DNA from: Methanobacterium paludis
GTDB lineage: Archaea > Methanobacteriota > Methanobacteria > Methanobacteriales > Methanobacteriaceae
Length of the DNA stretch: 64,000 bases
Assembly: GCF_000214725.1 (NCBI RefSeq)
Contig: NC_015574.1
Location: 2,295,001-2,359,000 of the forward strand
Reading direction: 5' to 3'
The stretch's first letter is position 1, and every line of letters starts with the position of its first letter. Positions 46,886 to 55,837 of the stretch are shown one piece after another. Position numbers and translations under genes: made by a program. The notes beneath the pieces are model-generated. The model was not told the DNA's origin. It saw only the letters and a program-made list of their open reading frames with translations, and made no database searches.

Positions 46886-48070
46886 ATGGATGCAGTGAAA
46901 ATGTTAAAAGATAGTTATCATATAATGGTCAAAGACCTGATCGAACTCAAGCGCAACCGCATGTCCCTGGCAGCCATGTTTATCATGCCTTTAGTGTTTC
47001 TGGGAATGTTCGGTTTCATCTTCCCCAGTGGTAACACACAGCAGAACATGCCAGTCGGACTGGTCGATCTCGACCAGGGTCAGGGAAGTGCAGAATTCAT
47101 AACACAGCTTGAAACCCTGAATAAAAATGCCAGTTATATGAAATTCGAGAATTTTTCAAGTGTTGATGCTGCCAAGACAGAGATCAACAAGGGAAAATTA
47201 GACGGAACGTTCATCATACCGCAAGGCTTTTCTTATAACCTGACGCATGGACAATCTGCCAACGTCATAATCTATGTGGATAACAGCAACCCGCAGATAG
47301 CCACATCAATAGAAGGAGTAGCATCCAGCACAATAAGTGGACTGAATGGTATAAAAGCTGAAACTAATGTTTTACAGATGGGTAAAGCAACAAATCAGGT
47401 TGTCAATCCCCAAGCAGTGGTATTCCCTTACACACCGAATGTTCAAACCACAATCCCCGGACAAACAAACTATTTCAATTTCCTGGCTCCGGGACTGATG
47501 ATTATGATTGTGATGATGGCTGTTATGACCGGTATCCCAGAAGCCATCTCCAAGGAGAAGGAAATTGGAACCTTTGATGGTATGTTATCTGCACCAATCA
47601 GCCAAATGTCCATAATACTTGGTAAAACCGCAGCGCTGTGTACCCGGGGTTTAATCCAATGTGTGATGATACTCATACTGGCTATGGTCCTCTTTGGCGT
47701 CACAATTCAGGGAAATCTTCTGCTAGCATTCTTCATGCTTATCCTTGGTATATTCAGCTTCACAGGCCTCGGAATCATGGCCATATCGATGGCCAGCGAT
47801 CAGGCGTCGGGATCCATGATCATGAACCTATTAATGATTCCTATGATGTTCCTTGGGGGTATATTCTATCCGATCCAGCAGATGCCATGGTTCATGCAGG
47901 ATATCTCAAAGCTAATACCATTGACCTATGCTGCAGATGCCATGCGTAAGATAATGCTCCTAAATGCCAATGTTGGGGATGTTTTCACCCAGATAATTAT
48001 ACTTCTGGCTTTCGGAGTTGTTACAATGGCCATAGCCCTGCCATTATTTAGAAGATCAATGACCCGGTAA
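46886..48070 (+). CDS. ABC-2 transporter permease (DrrB/YhgE-like)
   Basis: 394 aa. One N-terminal TM helix (about residues 27-46), a large extracytoplasmic loop (residues 47-200), then five TM helices toward the C terminus (LAPGLMIMIVMMAVMTG, ALCTRGLIQCVMILILAMVLFG, AFFMLILGIFSFTGLGIMA, MNLLMIPMMFLGGIF and a last one near the end). Forms the exporter with the preceding ATPase; PadR at 45133 is the likely regulator. Confidence 0.9.
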   Translation: MDAVKMLKDSYHIMVKDLIELKRNRMSLAAMFIMPLVFLGMFGFIFPSGNTQQNMPVGLVDLDQGQGSAEFITQLETLNKNASYMKFENFSSVDAAKTEINKGKLDGTFIIPQGFSYNLTHGQSANVIIYVDNSNPQIATSIEGVASSTISGLNGIKAETNVLQMGKATNQVVNPQAVVFPYTPNVQTTIPGQTNYFNFLAPGLMIMIVMMAVMTGIPEAISKEKEIGTFDGMLSAPISQMSIILGKTAALCTRGLIQCVMILILAMVLFGVTIQGNLLLAFFMLILGIFSFTGLGIMAISMASDQASGSMIMNLLMIPMMFLGGIFYPIQQMPWFMQDISKLIPLTYAADAMRKIMLLNANVGDVFTQIIILLAFGVVTMAIALPLFRRSMTR

Positions 48071-48345
48071 ACTGGAACTTAGTTAAATAAGTGGGTTTAA
48101 AAGACTTTTTAAATCTTTTTTATTTTTTTATTTTTTAAAAACTCCAATAATAAATTTAAGATTTTTAATTTTTAGAGTTTTTATTTAATTGAATCAAATT
48201 TTATAATTCTAGTACTATTTTTCTATTCATTTAATTAGAAGAACCCCAAATATAACAAAGTTATAATGAGAAACTATTTATTTTATTGATAGTTACTATC
48301 ATTAAATGAAAGGTGAATTATAAACGTAAAAAAAGAGATGATCTA

Positions 48346-48717
48346 ATGTCTCCTGAGAAAGAAAATTGTGATGTAAACGTTGAAGAAATATTCCTGAAGA
48401 TTGAAGCGTACTTTGGCTTTGTTCCAAAGATATTCCAGGTTTTAGCTGAGAATCCTCAGGCTTTAAAGGCTTATTTTGAAAAATCAGAGGTACTGATGAT
48501 GGACGAATCCCTACCGCCTCTGACCAAAGAATTCGTTTCAATAGGGGCTGCCTCTGCACTGGGAGCTGAACACTGCCTTGCCACCCATCTTGAAGTTGCA
48601 AAAGAGTTAGGGGCTAAAAACGAGCAGTTACTCCTTGCAATAATGATGGGATCATTTATAGCAGAGACCAAAGCTCTGGCCACATCATTGAGAGTTTATG
48701 AAGACTTCAAGAGTTAA
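48346..48717 (+). CDS. Carboxymuconolactone decarboxylase-fold (AhpD-like) protein
   Basis: About 123 aa. KIEAYFGFVPKIFQVLAENPQALKAYFEK and FVSIGAASALGAEHCLATHLEVAKELGAK match the AhpD/CMD fold. The usual CxxC pair has only the second Cys (AEHC), so peroxidase-type redox chemistry is doubtful. ATG 48346 is near GAGATGAT; a GTG at 48313 is possible. Single-gene unit. Confidence 0.75.
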   Translation: MSPEKENCDVNVEEIFLKIEAYFGFVPKIFQVLAENPQALKAYFEKSEVLMMDESLPPLTKEFVSIGAASALGAEHCLATHLEVAKELGAKNEQLLLAIMMGSFIAETKALATSLRVYEDFKS

Positions 48718-48830
48718 AATTTCTATTTATTTATTCTTTTTTTATCAAATCTTGACCAAATAAATGAGGAAAATGCATAAAAGTTATTCATAAGAAAATA
48801 TTTATTTATAATAATCTATATTTTAATAAA

Positions 48831-49706
48831 ATGATAACTGTACCCAGAACATGGCTGTCTCTTGAGGATCAGATAAGACCAACTCAAGGTCGAAAAGTAC
48901 ATTTGATTGTGGATGTACTAACCAACGAGAACGTGCTGAAAATACCTTTTCCAATGGAAAAACGGGTGAAAATTCTGAAGCTTGTAATAAACGGCGTGAA
49001 TCTTGGCCGTGAACTTACCTACACTGAAGATAAAAACTCATTTTTAATAGATCTTGGAGATTTAGAAAATTGGACATCCACTAAAAACTCCTCTGGATTA
49101 ACCCATGCAAAACTGGATTTTAACTTTATAACCACCGATCCCAACGTAAAACTGTCACATATGGATCTGGGCTATGAAACCTTCATTGAAGTGGACGGCT
49201 ATAAACTGGATGGTGGATCTTTTACACTGCCTAGGGGTCTGGAAATTAGTAAAGGGCACGTGGAAATTGAAACCTTCCTGAAGTGTGGGAAAATAGAGAA
49301 AAAATTTAAACAAACCGTTAAATCAGATTACGTTGAGGTTAATGAAAAGAGAAGAAGTTATAAATTTTTGGTTAAAACTGAATTTAAAGATATTGTAAAC
49401 TATGAAAAATGTGAAATCAAATTCCGGGTCTCATACAGGGTTGTTAACGAAAGAAAATATTTCATAATCCCCCTGGTGTCTTTTGCATTACTTATAGTTG
49501 CAATAACCAGATTTAATGCGCTCCTTTCTGGTTCAGGCGAATTCAACATCGAGTACCTGGCAGCCGCAGTTGCAATCCTGGGCATCACACTGAACTTCAT
49601 GAATGAAGGTTATGAACTGCCCTTAAGGAAGTTAATATTTATATCCGTCCTACTCTTGATAGTTGAAGTGTCCCTTGAGCTTATATTACTACCATATGGT
49701 AATTAA
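48831..49706 (+). CDS. C-terminally anchored membrane protein, unknown
   Basis: 291 aa. The first 205 residues look like a soluble beta-rich domain (KILKLVINGVNLGRELTY, GYETFIEVDGYKLDGGSFTLPRGL, CEIKFRVSYRVVN). The C-terminal 85 carry about three TM helices (YFIIPLVSFALLIVAITRF, YLAAAVAILGITLNFM, LIFISVLLLIVEVSLELILL). No signal peptide. No family recognised. Confidence 0.55.
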   Translation: MITVPRTWLSLEDQIRPTQGRKVHLIVDVLTNENVLKIPFPMEKRVKILKLVINGVNLGRELTYTEDKNSFLIDLGDLENWTSTKNSSGLTHAKLDFNFITTDPNVKLSHMDLGYETFIEVDGYKLDGGSFTLPRGLEISKGHVEIETFLKCGKIEKKFKQTVKSDYVEVNEKRRSYKFLVKTEFKDIVNYEKCEIKFRVSYRVVNERKYFIIPLVSFALLIVAITRFNALLSGSGEFNIEYLAAAVAILGITLNFMNEGYELPLRKLIFISVLLLIVEVSLELILLPYGN

Positions 49707-49805
49707 TTGGATAAAAAGCTGAAAAATGCAAATGGGAGATACTATTTATCCCACTCATCAATTAATCCTAATTTTTTTATTATCCATAGATCCAAACAGT
49801 TTTTA

Positions 49806-50513
49806 TTATTCATATCTCAAAGCAGGTAAAATATCCTTTTTACATTCATAAAATGCCGGATAAAGGGCTATGACCATGCTTAAAACTGTTGTTAATGCAA
49901 GAACCATTACAGGCAACCACCATGGCACCAAAATAAAAATCTGATCAAACTTTATTATTCCTGAAACAAAGACTATTCCAAGCACTCCCACAGTTGTACC
50001 GATTAAACCACCGATTAAACCAAGCAACCCTGCCTCCAGAATTGTGCTGAAGATTATTTGATTTTCTGTGAAACCCATAACCTTCAATAAAGCTATTTCT
50101 CTTCTTCTTTCCAGTAGATTAATATTCATAGTATTCAAAATACCCAACAACCCTACAAGAAGTATTATACTTGCTATAAAATCTAGAAAGTAGATCAGAT
50201 TCATTAAAATATTCTTTATCCCGCCCACAAATTCTGAGTTGGTGAAACTCGTTCCCAAAACAGAGTTTATGTAATCCTTTGTAGAAGACAATAGACTAGC
50301 AATACCGGTTTTACTTTGATCCTGGCTGTCTGAGAATACATCTCCTGTTACATTTTGAACTTGTTTTAAAGCACTGTTAATCCCCAGTCCCGAACTTAGA
50401 AGAATTGTCAGGACTAGCACTCCAAAAGATATTCTCAAAACTGTTGAGATGTTTCTCCATTTATTTCTGTGCAGATTTTTGTATGAGAGACTGTAAATGT
50501 CCATTCCATTCAC
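49806..50513 (-). CDS. FtsX-type permease with reduced extracellular domain
   Basis: 235 aa. Begins like a MacB permease (YSLSYKNLHRNKWRNISTVLRISFGVLVLTILLSSGLG) and ends in a normal three-helix FtsX domain (SIILLVGLLGILNTMNINLLERRREIALLKVMGFTENQII and so on). The middle domain, about 190 residues in the paralogue at 23101, is cut to about 70. AGGAAATGTGA precedes the ATG. No ATPase gene adjoins it, so it may be a degraded or repurposed permease. Confidence 0.75.
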   Translation of the reverse strand: MNGMDIYSLSYKNLHRNKWRNISTVLRISFGVLVLTILLSSGLGINSALKQVQNVTGDVFSDSQDQSKTGIASLLSSTKDYINSVLGTSFTNSEFVGGIKNILMNLIYFLDFIASIILLVGLLGILNTMNINLLERRREIALLKVMGFTENQIIFSTILEAGLLGLIGGLIGTTVGVLGIVFVSGIIKFDQIFILVPWWLPVMVLALTTVLSMVIALYPAFYECKKDILPALRYE

Positions 50514-50794
50514 ATTTCCTATTTTAAATGAAATTTTTGTAGAGTTTAACAGGATTATTATTAACTGCCCATTTTTTCTAGATATACAAAAATTTAATTT
50601 CCGTTAATAAAAATTTTTGTTTGAGAGGGCACTGAGTAAAAAATATATTAAAACTAAAATATTGTAGTAGGATAATAAAAGCAGAATTTCAGGAGAAATA
50701 GTAAACTGTTCTGAAAGATAGTTTAGTCCCAAAAGAAAAGTAGTTTAAGTTGATCATACAGATTTTTTGTATCATCTGAAAAATAGGGGTTTAT

Positions 50795-51083
50795 GGCATG
50801 CCGAGAGTAACCCACATTCTGTTCTAGCAGCATTCATCTCTGCGAGCTACCTCTGCTTCATACAGGATTCATTAGCAGCATTTGCCCTTGCATCCCGTGG
50901 AATGGCCGTTTCACCGTTCCTTCTGACGTCCTCAGCATTTGCATCATTTTCATTCATCAGAAGACGTGTCGTTTCTGCTCCAGTGTCATGCTTCTCAGCA
51001 CGTGCTTTATAGCACCACGGTTCTGTACGATGTGTGGAGTTTCCTCAGTTTACGAAAAACCGGTAGCTGCCCTTCGGCTTGCC
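50795..51083 (-). ncRNA. rnpB: RNase P RNA, archaeal type A
   Basis: Minus-strand RNA of about 289 nt. The 5' end GGCAAGCCGA pairs with the 3' end TCGGCATGCC (one mismatch) as helix P1. GAGGAAACTCC (CR-I) lies 40-50 nt in, and ACAGAAtgTGGGTTACTC (CR-V) lies just before the 3' arm of P1, as in Methanothermobacter RPR. It forms the catalytic core of RNase P. The 5' end lies 22 nt downstream of the tRNA-iMet 3' end, with no TATA between, so the two share a transcript. Confidence 0.9.
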
Positions 51084-51105
51084 ATTAAAAATCAAAAAGT
51101 AAAAA

Positions 51106-51180
<75 letters not shown>

Positions 51181-51205
51181 GTAAGACAATGTTTAGCTTT
51201 CAGAG

Positions 51206-51213
51206 TATATAAA
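51206..51213 (-). promoter_or_regulatory. TATA box of the tRNA-iMet/rnpB unit
   Basis: Minus strand TTTATATA ends 26 nt before the tRNA 5' end, giving an expected start about 4 nt upstream of it. Confidence 0.6.
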
Positions 51214-51387
51214 GCTTTGCATTAGTATTTTATTACCCTTTCTGCTTAAATCGCGGTTCAATTTCAACTTTTTAATAATTTTATAAAATTAAACCGCCTT
51301 AAAACTAAATATAAACTAGATAATCATTATTTTTTAAAAAGATCTTGCTGTAAAATATACCAATTGCTAAATTCATCATCAAAGATC

Positions 51388-51711
51388 CTACCCCTTTTTA
51401 ACCAGTTCTTTGGCTTCTTTGTCCAGGAAATAACCCACAACCGTTCTTATGGATACAATAACTGCCAAAATTATAACATCATTCAATGTGGGTTGAAGTA
51501 TGGTCTTTATAAGGTCTGCTGCTATGAAAAATTCAAGCGCGAGAACTATTTTGGAGGTGAAATCCGTCCTGATGTCACTGTAATCCGAAGACCTGTACTT
51601 TATCTCAGTGACCAGGAGACTAATTACAGATCTTATTCCCCCATAGAAAATCAGAGCCACACCTACACTTGAAAAAAAATAGGATATGTAAATAAAAATT
51701 TGTAAATACAT
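51388..51711 (-). CDS. DUF1622 membrane protein
   Basis: 107 aa with three hydrophobic helices (residues 5-30, 55-75 and 76-95). LALEFFIAADLIKTI and IVSIRTVVGYFLDKEAKEL are hallmarks of DUF1622. Function unknown. It precedes no obvious partner. Confidence 0.75.
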   Translation of the reverse strand: MYLQIFIYISYFFSSVGVALIFYGGIRSVISLLVTEIKYRSSDYSDIRTDFTSKIVLALEFFIAADLIKTILQPTLNDVIILAVIVSIRTVVGYFLDKEAKELVKKG

Positions 51712-51767
51712 TTTAAAATAATGAATTAATTGATGAATTTAAATCTTTCATTGGTTAAAGGATATTT

Positions 51768-52253
51768 TTATTTTTTCGTCTTCTTTAATTCTTCAGGATT
51801 TTCCAGTTTTTCAAGCCTTTCTTCGATTTTTTTGATTTTTTTGTTTGTGGAACCTCTGTACTCGTTGAACCTGCCTTCAAGTTCACCTATGTCCCTTGAA
51901 GTTTTGGTGTACCTCTTTTCAATGTCTAACAGATCCTTTTTGGTTGCAAGTTCCCAGTCTTTTATAAGTTGGTCGCTTTTATCATCCAAAAATGCCTCTA
52001 TCTTCGTTGAAAAAACATCTGTAGAAATGGGAACCTCTTTAACTTTACCCCTTATCTTCTCACTCATGCCGTACATCTTTTCACTCATTCCAGCCATTTT
52101 CCCACCTTCCATTGTGGCTTTTTCACCTATTCCAGAAATTTGAGTCTTTGCCCTTGAAAAGGAAGAGCTCCTAACATCCTGCATGTAATAGTAAAGCAAT
52201 ACAACAATTGCACCGGCCAGTACAAGTATTGCAAATAACTCTAAGGCTTCCAT
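51768..52253 (-). CDS. N-terminally anchored coiled-coil protein, unknown
   Basis: 161 aa. One N-terminal TM helix (residues 6-24), then KMAGMSEKMYGMSEKIRGKVKEVP with repeated MSEK, and a long C-terminal coiled coil (about residues 85-158, very Lys/Glu-rich). It starts 3 nt after the previous gene stops, so the two are translationally coupled and likely interact. Confidence 0.65.
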   Translation of the reverse strand: MEALELFAILVLAGAIVVLLYYYMQDVRSSSFSRAKTQISGIGEKATMEGGKMAGMSEKMYGMSEKIRGKVKEVPISTDVFSTKIEAFLDDKSDQLIKDWELATKKDLLDIEKRYTKTSRDIGELEGRFNEYRGSTNKKIKKIEERLEKLENPEELKKTKK

Positions 52254-52256
52254 GAT

Positions 52257-52673
52257 CTAGTCCCCTCCTTTAACATTCTTGGTCTTCTTTTCAAGTTCTG
52301 TTTCCTTTTTTTCGATATCTCCTAAGAGTTTTTGAAGTTTGGCGTACTCTGTTTTTGCTTCAAGGCGGGTTACCCTTTCACTTATTTCACTGTGAAGGTA
52401 TCCGGATTTTTGCATGAGATCCGATGTGTTTCCCCTTATTTGAGATAGTCTTTCTTGTTGATCCTTTGGTAGAATCACGTTACTCATCACGCGTTTGGAT
52501 TCCAGATCTCGTTCAACTAGTTCTATTTTCTTAAGTTCGGCCTGTTTTGCCAAGAATTCAACGTTGCTTTGGGCTTCTCTTACCCTTCTCCACTGCATAA
52601 ATGCAATTATAACTCCTACAATCACAATTACAGCAATAATTATCCAGAAAACATTTTGTGGAATCGTGTCCAT
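52257..52673 (-). CDS. N-terminally anchored coiled-coil protein, unknown
   Basis: 138 aa. TM helix at residues 8-26 (FWIIIAVIVIVGVIIAFMQW), then a charged coiled coil over most of the rest (REAQSNVEFLAKQAELKKIELVER; ETELEKKTKNVK). GGGGGAG ribosome binding site. First gene of a two-gene operon with the 161-aa coiled-coil protein of similar design. Confidence 0.65.
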   Translation of the reverse strand: MDTIPQNVFWIIIAVIVIVGVIIAFMQWRRVREAQSNVEFLAKQAELKKIELVERDLESKRVMSNVILPKDQQERLSQIRGNTSDLMQKSGYLHSEISERVTRLEAKTEYAKLQKLLGDIEKKETELEKKTKNVKGGD

Positions 52674-53003
52674 ATTACTCCCCCTTTATTATTTATCAAA
52701 ACTTCTTAATAAGTATAATTATCTAAAATCGTTTTTCATATGTTCCATCCCATTTAATAAGATATGGATAAACAAATCATGGTTCCACTGGTTATACATC
52801 CTTTTTCCTTCTCAGTTGCAAGATGGAAATAAATCACCATGTATAAATTGTGGTTTTTATATACCATAATTGTTTATAATATTATTTTAAATTTATCAAT
52901 CAGTGAAGGTTTTGAATGATTTTTAGCATTCTTTTGAACGAAATAAAAATCCAAAACAGGATATTTAATTAAATTATTTAAATGGACTTTAATAAGTGAT
53001 TGT
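52674..53003. other. AT-rich intergenic region upstream of map
   Basis: About 330 bases between divergent genes. A plus-strand run near 52820-52868 translates DGNKSPCINCGFYIP before a stop; it has a zinc-knuckle look but lacks a start with a ribosome binding site. Probably promoter DNA for both sides. Confidence 0.35.
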
Positions 53004-53930
53004 ATGATTGAAATGTACGAAAAAGCGGGAAAAATTGTATCAAAAGTTAGAGGAATGGCTGTAGATTACATAGAAGAAGATATGAAGGTATTAGACCTTG
53101 TTAAGTTTGTTGAAGGTAATATAACAGAACTTGGAGGGGCAATAGCTTTCCCATGCAACGTTTCAATAAACGAGATCACCGCCCATTACACATCACCTGA
53201 AGGAGATGAAACACGATTTAAAAAAGGGGATCTTGTTAAAATTGACCTTGGTGCCCATGTGGACGGTTACATTGCAGATTCTGCCATCAGTGTTCTGGTT
53301 GGAATGGATGAAGGGGATTCCCTAGAAAATAGCACCTCCGAAGAAGTTGATCTGCACTTTAAAATGATTGAAACAGCTCAAGAAGCCCTTGGAAATGCCA
53401 TAAGTACCGTGAGGGATGGTGTAGAAATAGGTAAAATTGGAACAGTAATTGAGGAAACAATAAACAATAAAGGGTTGCAATCTGTATCAAACCTTACAGG
53501 CCACAGCATGGATCAGTGGATACTCCACGCAGGAATTTCAGTTCCCAATGTCAGGGAAAAAAATGATCATAAAATCGAAGAGGGAGACGTTCTTGCAATA
53601 GAACCCTTCGTGACCAATGGTGTGGGTCGTGTGGGAGATATGAAAGATGCTTACATCTTTAAATTTCTGCGTGACAGGCCGCTGCGTATGCATCAAGCCA
53701 GAAAACTCCTTGATACCATTGAAGAGGATTACAGGAATTTGCCATTTGCAGGGAGATGGATTATGGAACGTTTCAACGGTAACAAGAACAGGTTAGCCAT
53801 GAGAAAGCTTATATCCTCAAGGGCAATTTATCCTTACCATGTTCTCAAGGAAAAAAGCGATGCATGGGTTGCTCAGGCAGAGCACACTGTTATAGTTGAA
53901 GCTGATGGATGTAAGGTTATAACTGAGTGA
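53004..53930 (+). CDS. map: Methionine aminopeptidase, type II
   Basis: 308 aa. Metal ligands appear in KIDLGAHVDGYIADSA (two Asp), GHSMDQWILHAG (His), AIEPF (Glu) and the C-terminal QAEHTVIVEADG (Glu). A helical insertion of about 60 residues between the last two marks type II (archaeal/eukaryotic). It removes initiator methionine from new proteins. Confidence 0.95.
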   Translation: MIEMYEKAGKIVSKVRGMAVDYIEEDMKVLDLVKFVEGNITELGGAIAFPCNVSINEITAHYTSPEGDETRFKKGDLVKIDLGAHVDGYIADSAISVLVGMDEGDSLENSTSEEVDLHFKMIETAQEALGNAISTVRDGVEIGKIGTVIEETINNKGLQSVSNLTGHSMDQWILHAGISVPNVREKNDHKIEEGDVLAIEPFVTNGVGRVGDMKDAYIFKFLRDRPLRMHQARKLLDTIEEDYRNLPFAGRWIMERFNGNKNRLAMRKLISSRAIYPYHVLKEKSDAWVAQAEHTVIVEADGCKVITE

Positions 53931-54086
53931 TTTTAAGGGTCTGCTTGTTCTAACCTATTTTTAAGTTTTATTTTTAAAATCTTTAAATTTTAGGTAGCTT
54001 TAGAACAGTTTTGATTATATACCAATTTAAGGGAAGCCTTTCTGACTTCCTTTAATTCACATTTAATGATGAGTGGATATATTATT

Positions 54087-54435
54087 CTAATTTTTAAATT
54101 CTACATATTCCACAATAGTACCATCTAAGTGTTTTAAAGTCATATTTATTCCAGTAGGGACTTCTTTTAATCTCTAATAACCACAGCACCGTTATTTAAC
54201 AAGAAGTCTGATTCAATTATAGAATCTACTAAAAACGTAGCTTTTGTGTCTTTAAGTTGTAATGCTTCATCAGAACCACATAAAAGTAATATATTCCCCA
54301 CTTGTGCCAGTTCCAAGTTCATTTCAGTATAGTTAACTCTCAAGCTACATTTCTCATTGAGTACTTCTCATAAAATTCAACTGCCTCATTCATTTCATGA
54401 ACATAGAATCGACTTAAAATTTTATTTACTTTCAT
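54087..54435 (-). pseudogene. Decayed VOC (glyoxalase-fold) protein gene
   Basis: Minus strand. From ATG 54435 (GGAGTGAT upstream) the frame gives KVNKILSRFYVHEMNEAVEF and YEKYSMRN, then a stop. A second frame supplies LRVNYTEMNLELAQVGNILL and further to VVIRD, then a third supplies LKEVPTGINMTLKHLDGTIV and ends VEYVEFKN at 54087. The three pieces in order spell a VOC-superfamily domain of about 115 aa, so two frameshifts have inactivated it. Probably recent, because protein-level similarity to the fold is still strong. Confidence 0.8.
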
Positions 54436-54940
54436 TATCATCACTCCACAACTATATATTCTAATTTACATTTATTTTACAAATTTTTCTATTCAGATGT
54501 TTAAATGTTAATTATAACATGTAATCTCAAGAAGTATACAATTAAACCATTAAACCGTTAGCTTTCTCTTTAAAAACAGTTATATTTGATAATTACGGGT
54601 AAATCCAGCATGATCTAATTCATGGAAAAAAATCTTCTTAATTAATGAATCCACTAAAATTCTTAATTAATGGATTTTAAAATTTATTTCATTTAATCGG
54701 TTTTTAGTTACGTTTTTATGATCTTTTAAATTCTCTTAAATTCTTATAAAACATCAAAAAAGAAGTTAATTCCTTAACAAATCCCTTAATTGGATAAGTT
54801 ATTTGATAATTGATGAAAACTGGATAACAATAAAAAAAAACTAAAAAAAACTAAAAAATCCATTCAAAGCAAAAGGAGTAGTATAAAGGGATACTCATCC
54901 CATTTATACCGTTGAATGCTTTATTTAATCTATACTTTAT
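54436..54940. other. Intergenic region between VOC remnant and frhB
   Basis: About 505 AT-rich bases. Several copies of CTTAATTAATG-like and TTCTTA-type runs near 54630-54770; AAAAAAAACT repeats near 54835-54857. No gene supported. The frh operon transcript should end in the T-rich stretch here. Confidence 0.35.
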
Positions 54941-55825
54941 TTAGATGTTTGCTAATGGGTCTTCTTTCTCGCTGCTTGCTTTGTAAGGTATTGGTAAGCC
55001 CATGGCTTTTTTCTCATCAATAACTTTCATTGCTTTCTCTTTTTTCTGAGTTGCGAGTTTTGTTAACATTTCAAGACCGAATTTGCCTTCGTTAACTGGT
55101 TTAGTCTCAATGACACCAGCATCGACAGCTGCTTTAAATATGGTTTCACCTGTACCAGTTCTGGTGAGGACTGTTGACCATCCATCTGGTGAGCCAACTG
55201 AACCAGTTGATACATCTGCTAATTCTGCAACGTAGTCGAGGCAGACTTTGCATCCGTTCTGTTCGTAGCCGTGGGTTTCTTTGAGTGGGAGAGCTATTAC
55301 GTCATCAGCAGTGTGTATGAAGAATTTTCCTTTACCGATGTCCATTTTCTCAACGAGTTCTGGGCTAACTCCTGCTTTCTCTGATATAAATGTTTTGAGT
55401 GATTCGTATGGGAAGTTTTCCATACAGAATATACCAGTGAGGAGTGCTATTTTGTCTGCAAGGAATCTCACACCAAATGGATATGACTGCATTTTCCTTA
55501 TACCCATGGTCTGGCATGGTATTGCGACTGTACCGACTTTTTCAAGACCGTACTGTCTTACAGCCTGTTTAAGCATCCAAACGTTTGGTGAGAATGTGTA
55601 TTTGGTTCCTGCTGCAGCAAGTATCTCATCTGAACTCATTGCTACTTTTGGTTCAGGTTTCCAGAAGTCTTCTCCTGGTCCTGCTACCACTGCACCATCT
55701 ATGATTTTTTCATCGAGGGCGTAGCAGAAGAGAGCAGATACTATTCCTCCGTCCTGTGCGATCTTCTGGATCTGTTTGTCAGTTGATCTTGCAGTAACAA
55801 CTTCTTTGTATGTTCCTAATACCAT
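54941..55825 (-). CDS. frhB: F420-reducing hydrogenase, beta subunit (F420-binding)
   Basis: 294 aa. DGGIVSALFCYALDEKIIDGAVVAG at the N terminus, VGTVAIPCQTMGIRKMQ, NGCKVCLDYVAELADVSTGSVGSPDGW and a C-terminal AMGLPIPY match FrhB, which carries FAD and one [4Fe-4S] cluster and reduces F420. Last gene of the frhADGB operon; AGGAGGATGAG ribosome binding site; 12 nt after frhG. Confidence 0.97.
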   Translation of the reverse strand: MVLGTYKEVVTARSTDKQIQKIAQDGGIVSALFCYALDEKIIDGAVVAGPGEDFWKPEPKVAMSSDEILAAAGTKYTFSPNVWMLKQAVRQYGLEKVGTVAIPCQTMGIRKMQSYPFGVRFLADKIALLTGIFCMENFPYESLKTFISEKAGVSPELVEKMDIGKGKFFIHTADDVIALPLKETHGYEQNGCKVCLDYVAELADVSTGSVGSPDGWSTVLTRTGTGETIFKAAVDAGVIETKPVNEGKFGLEMLTKLATQKKEKAMKVIDEKKAMGLPIPYKASSEKEDPLANI

Positions 55826-55837
55826 TTTCTCATCCTC

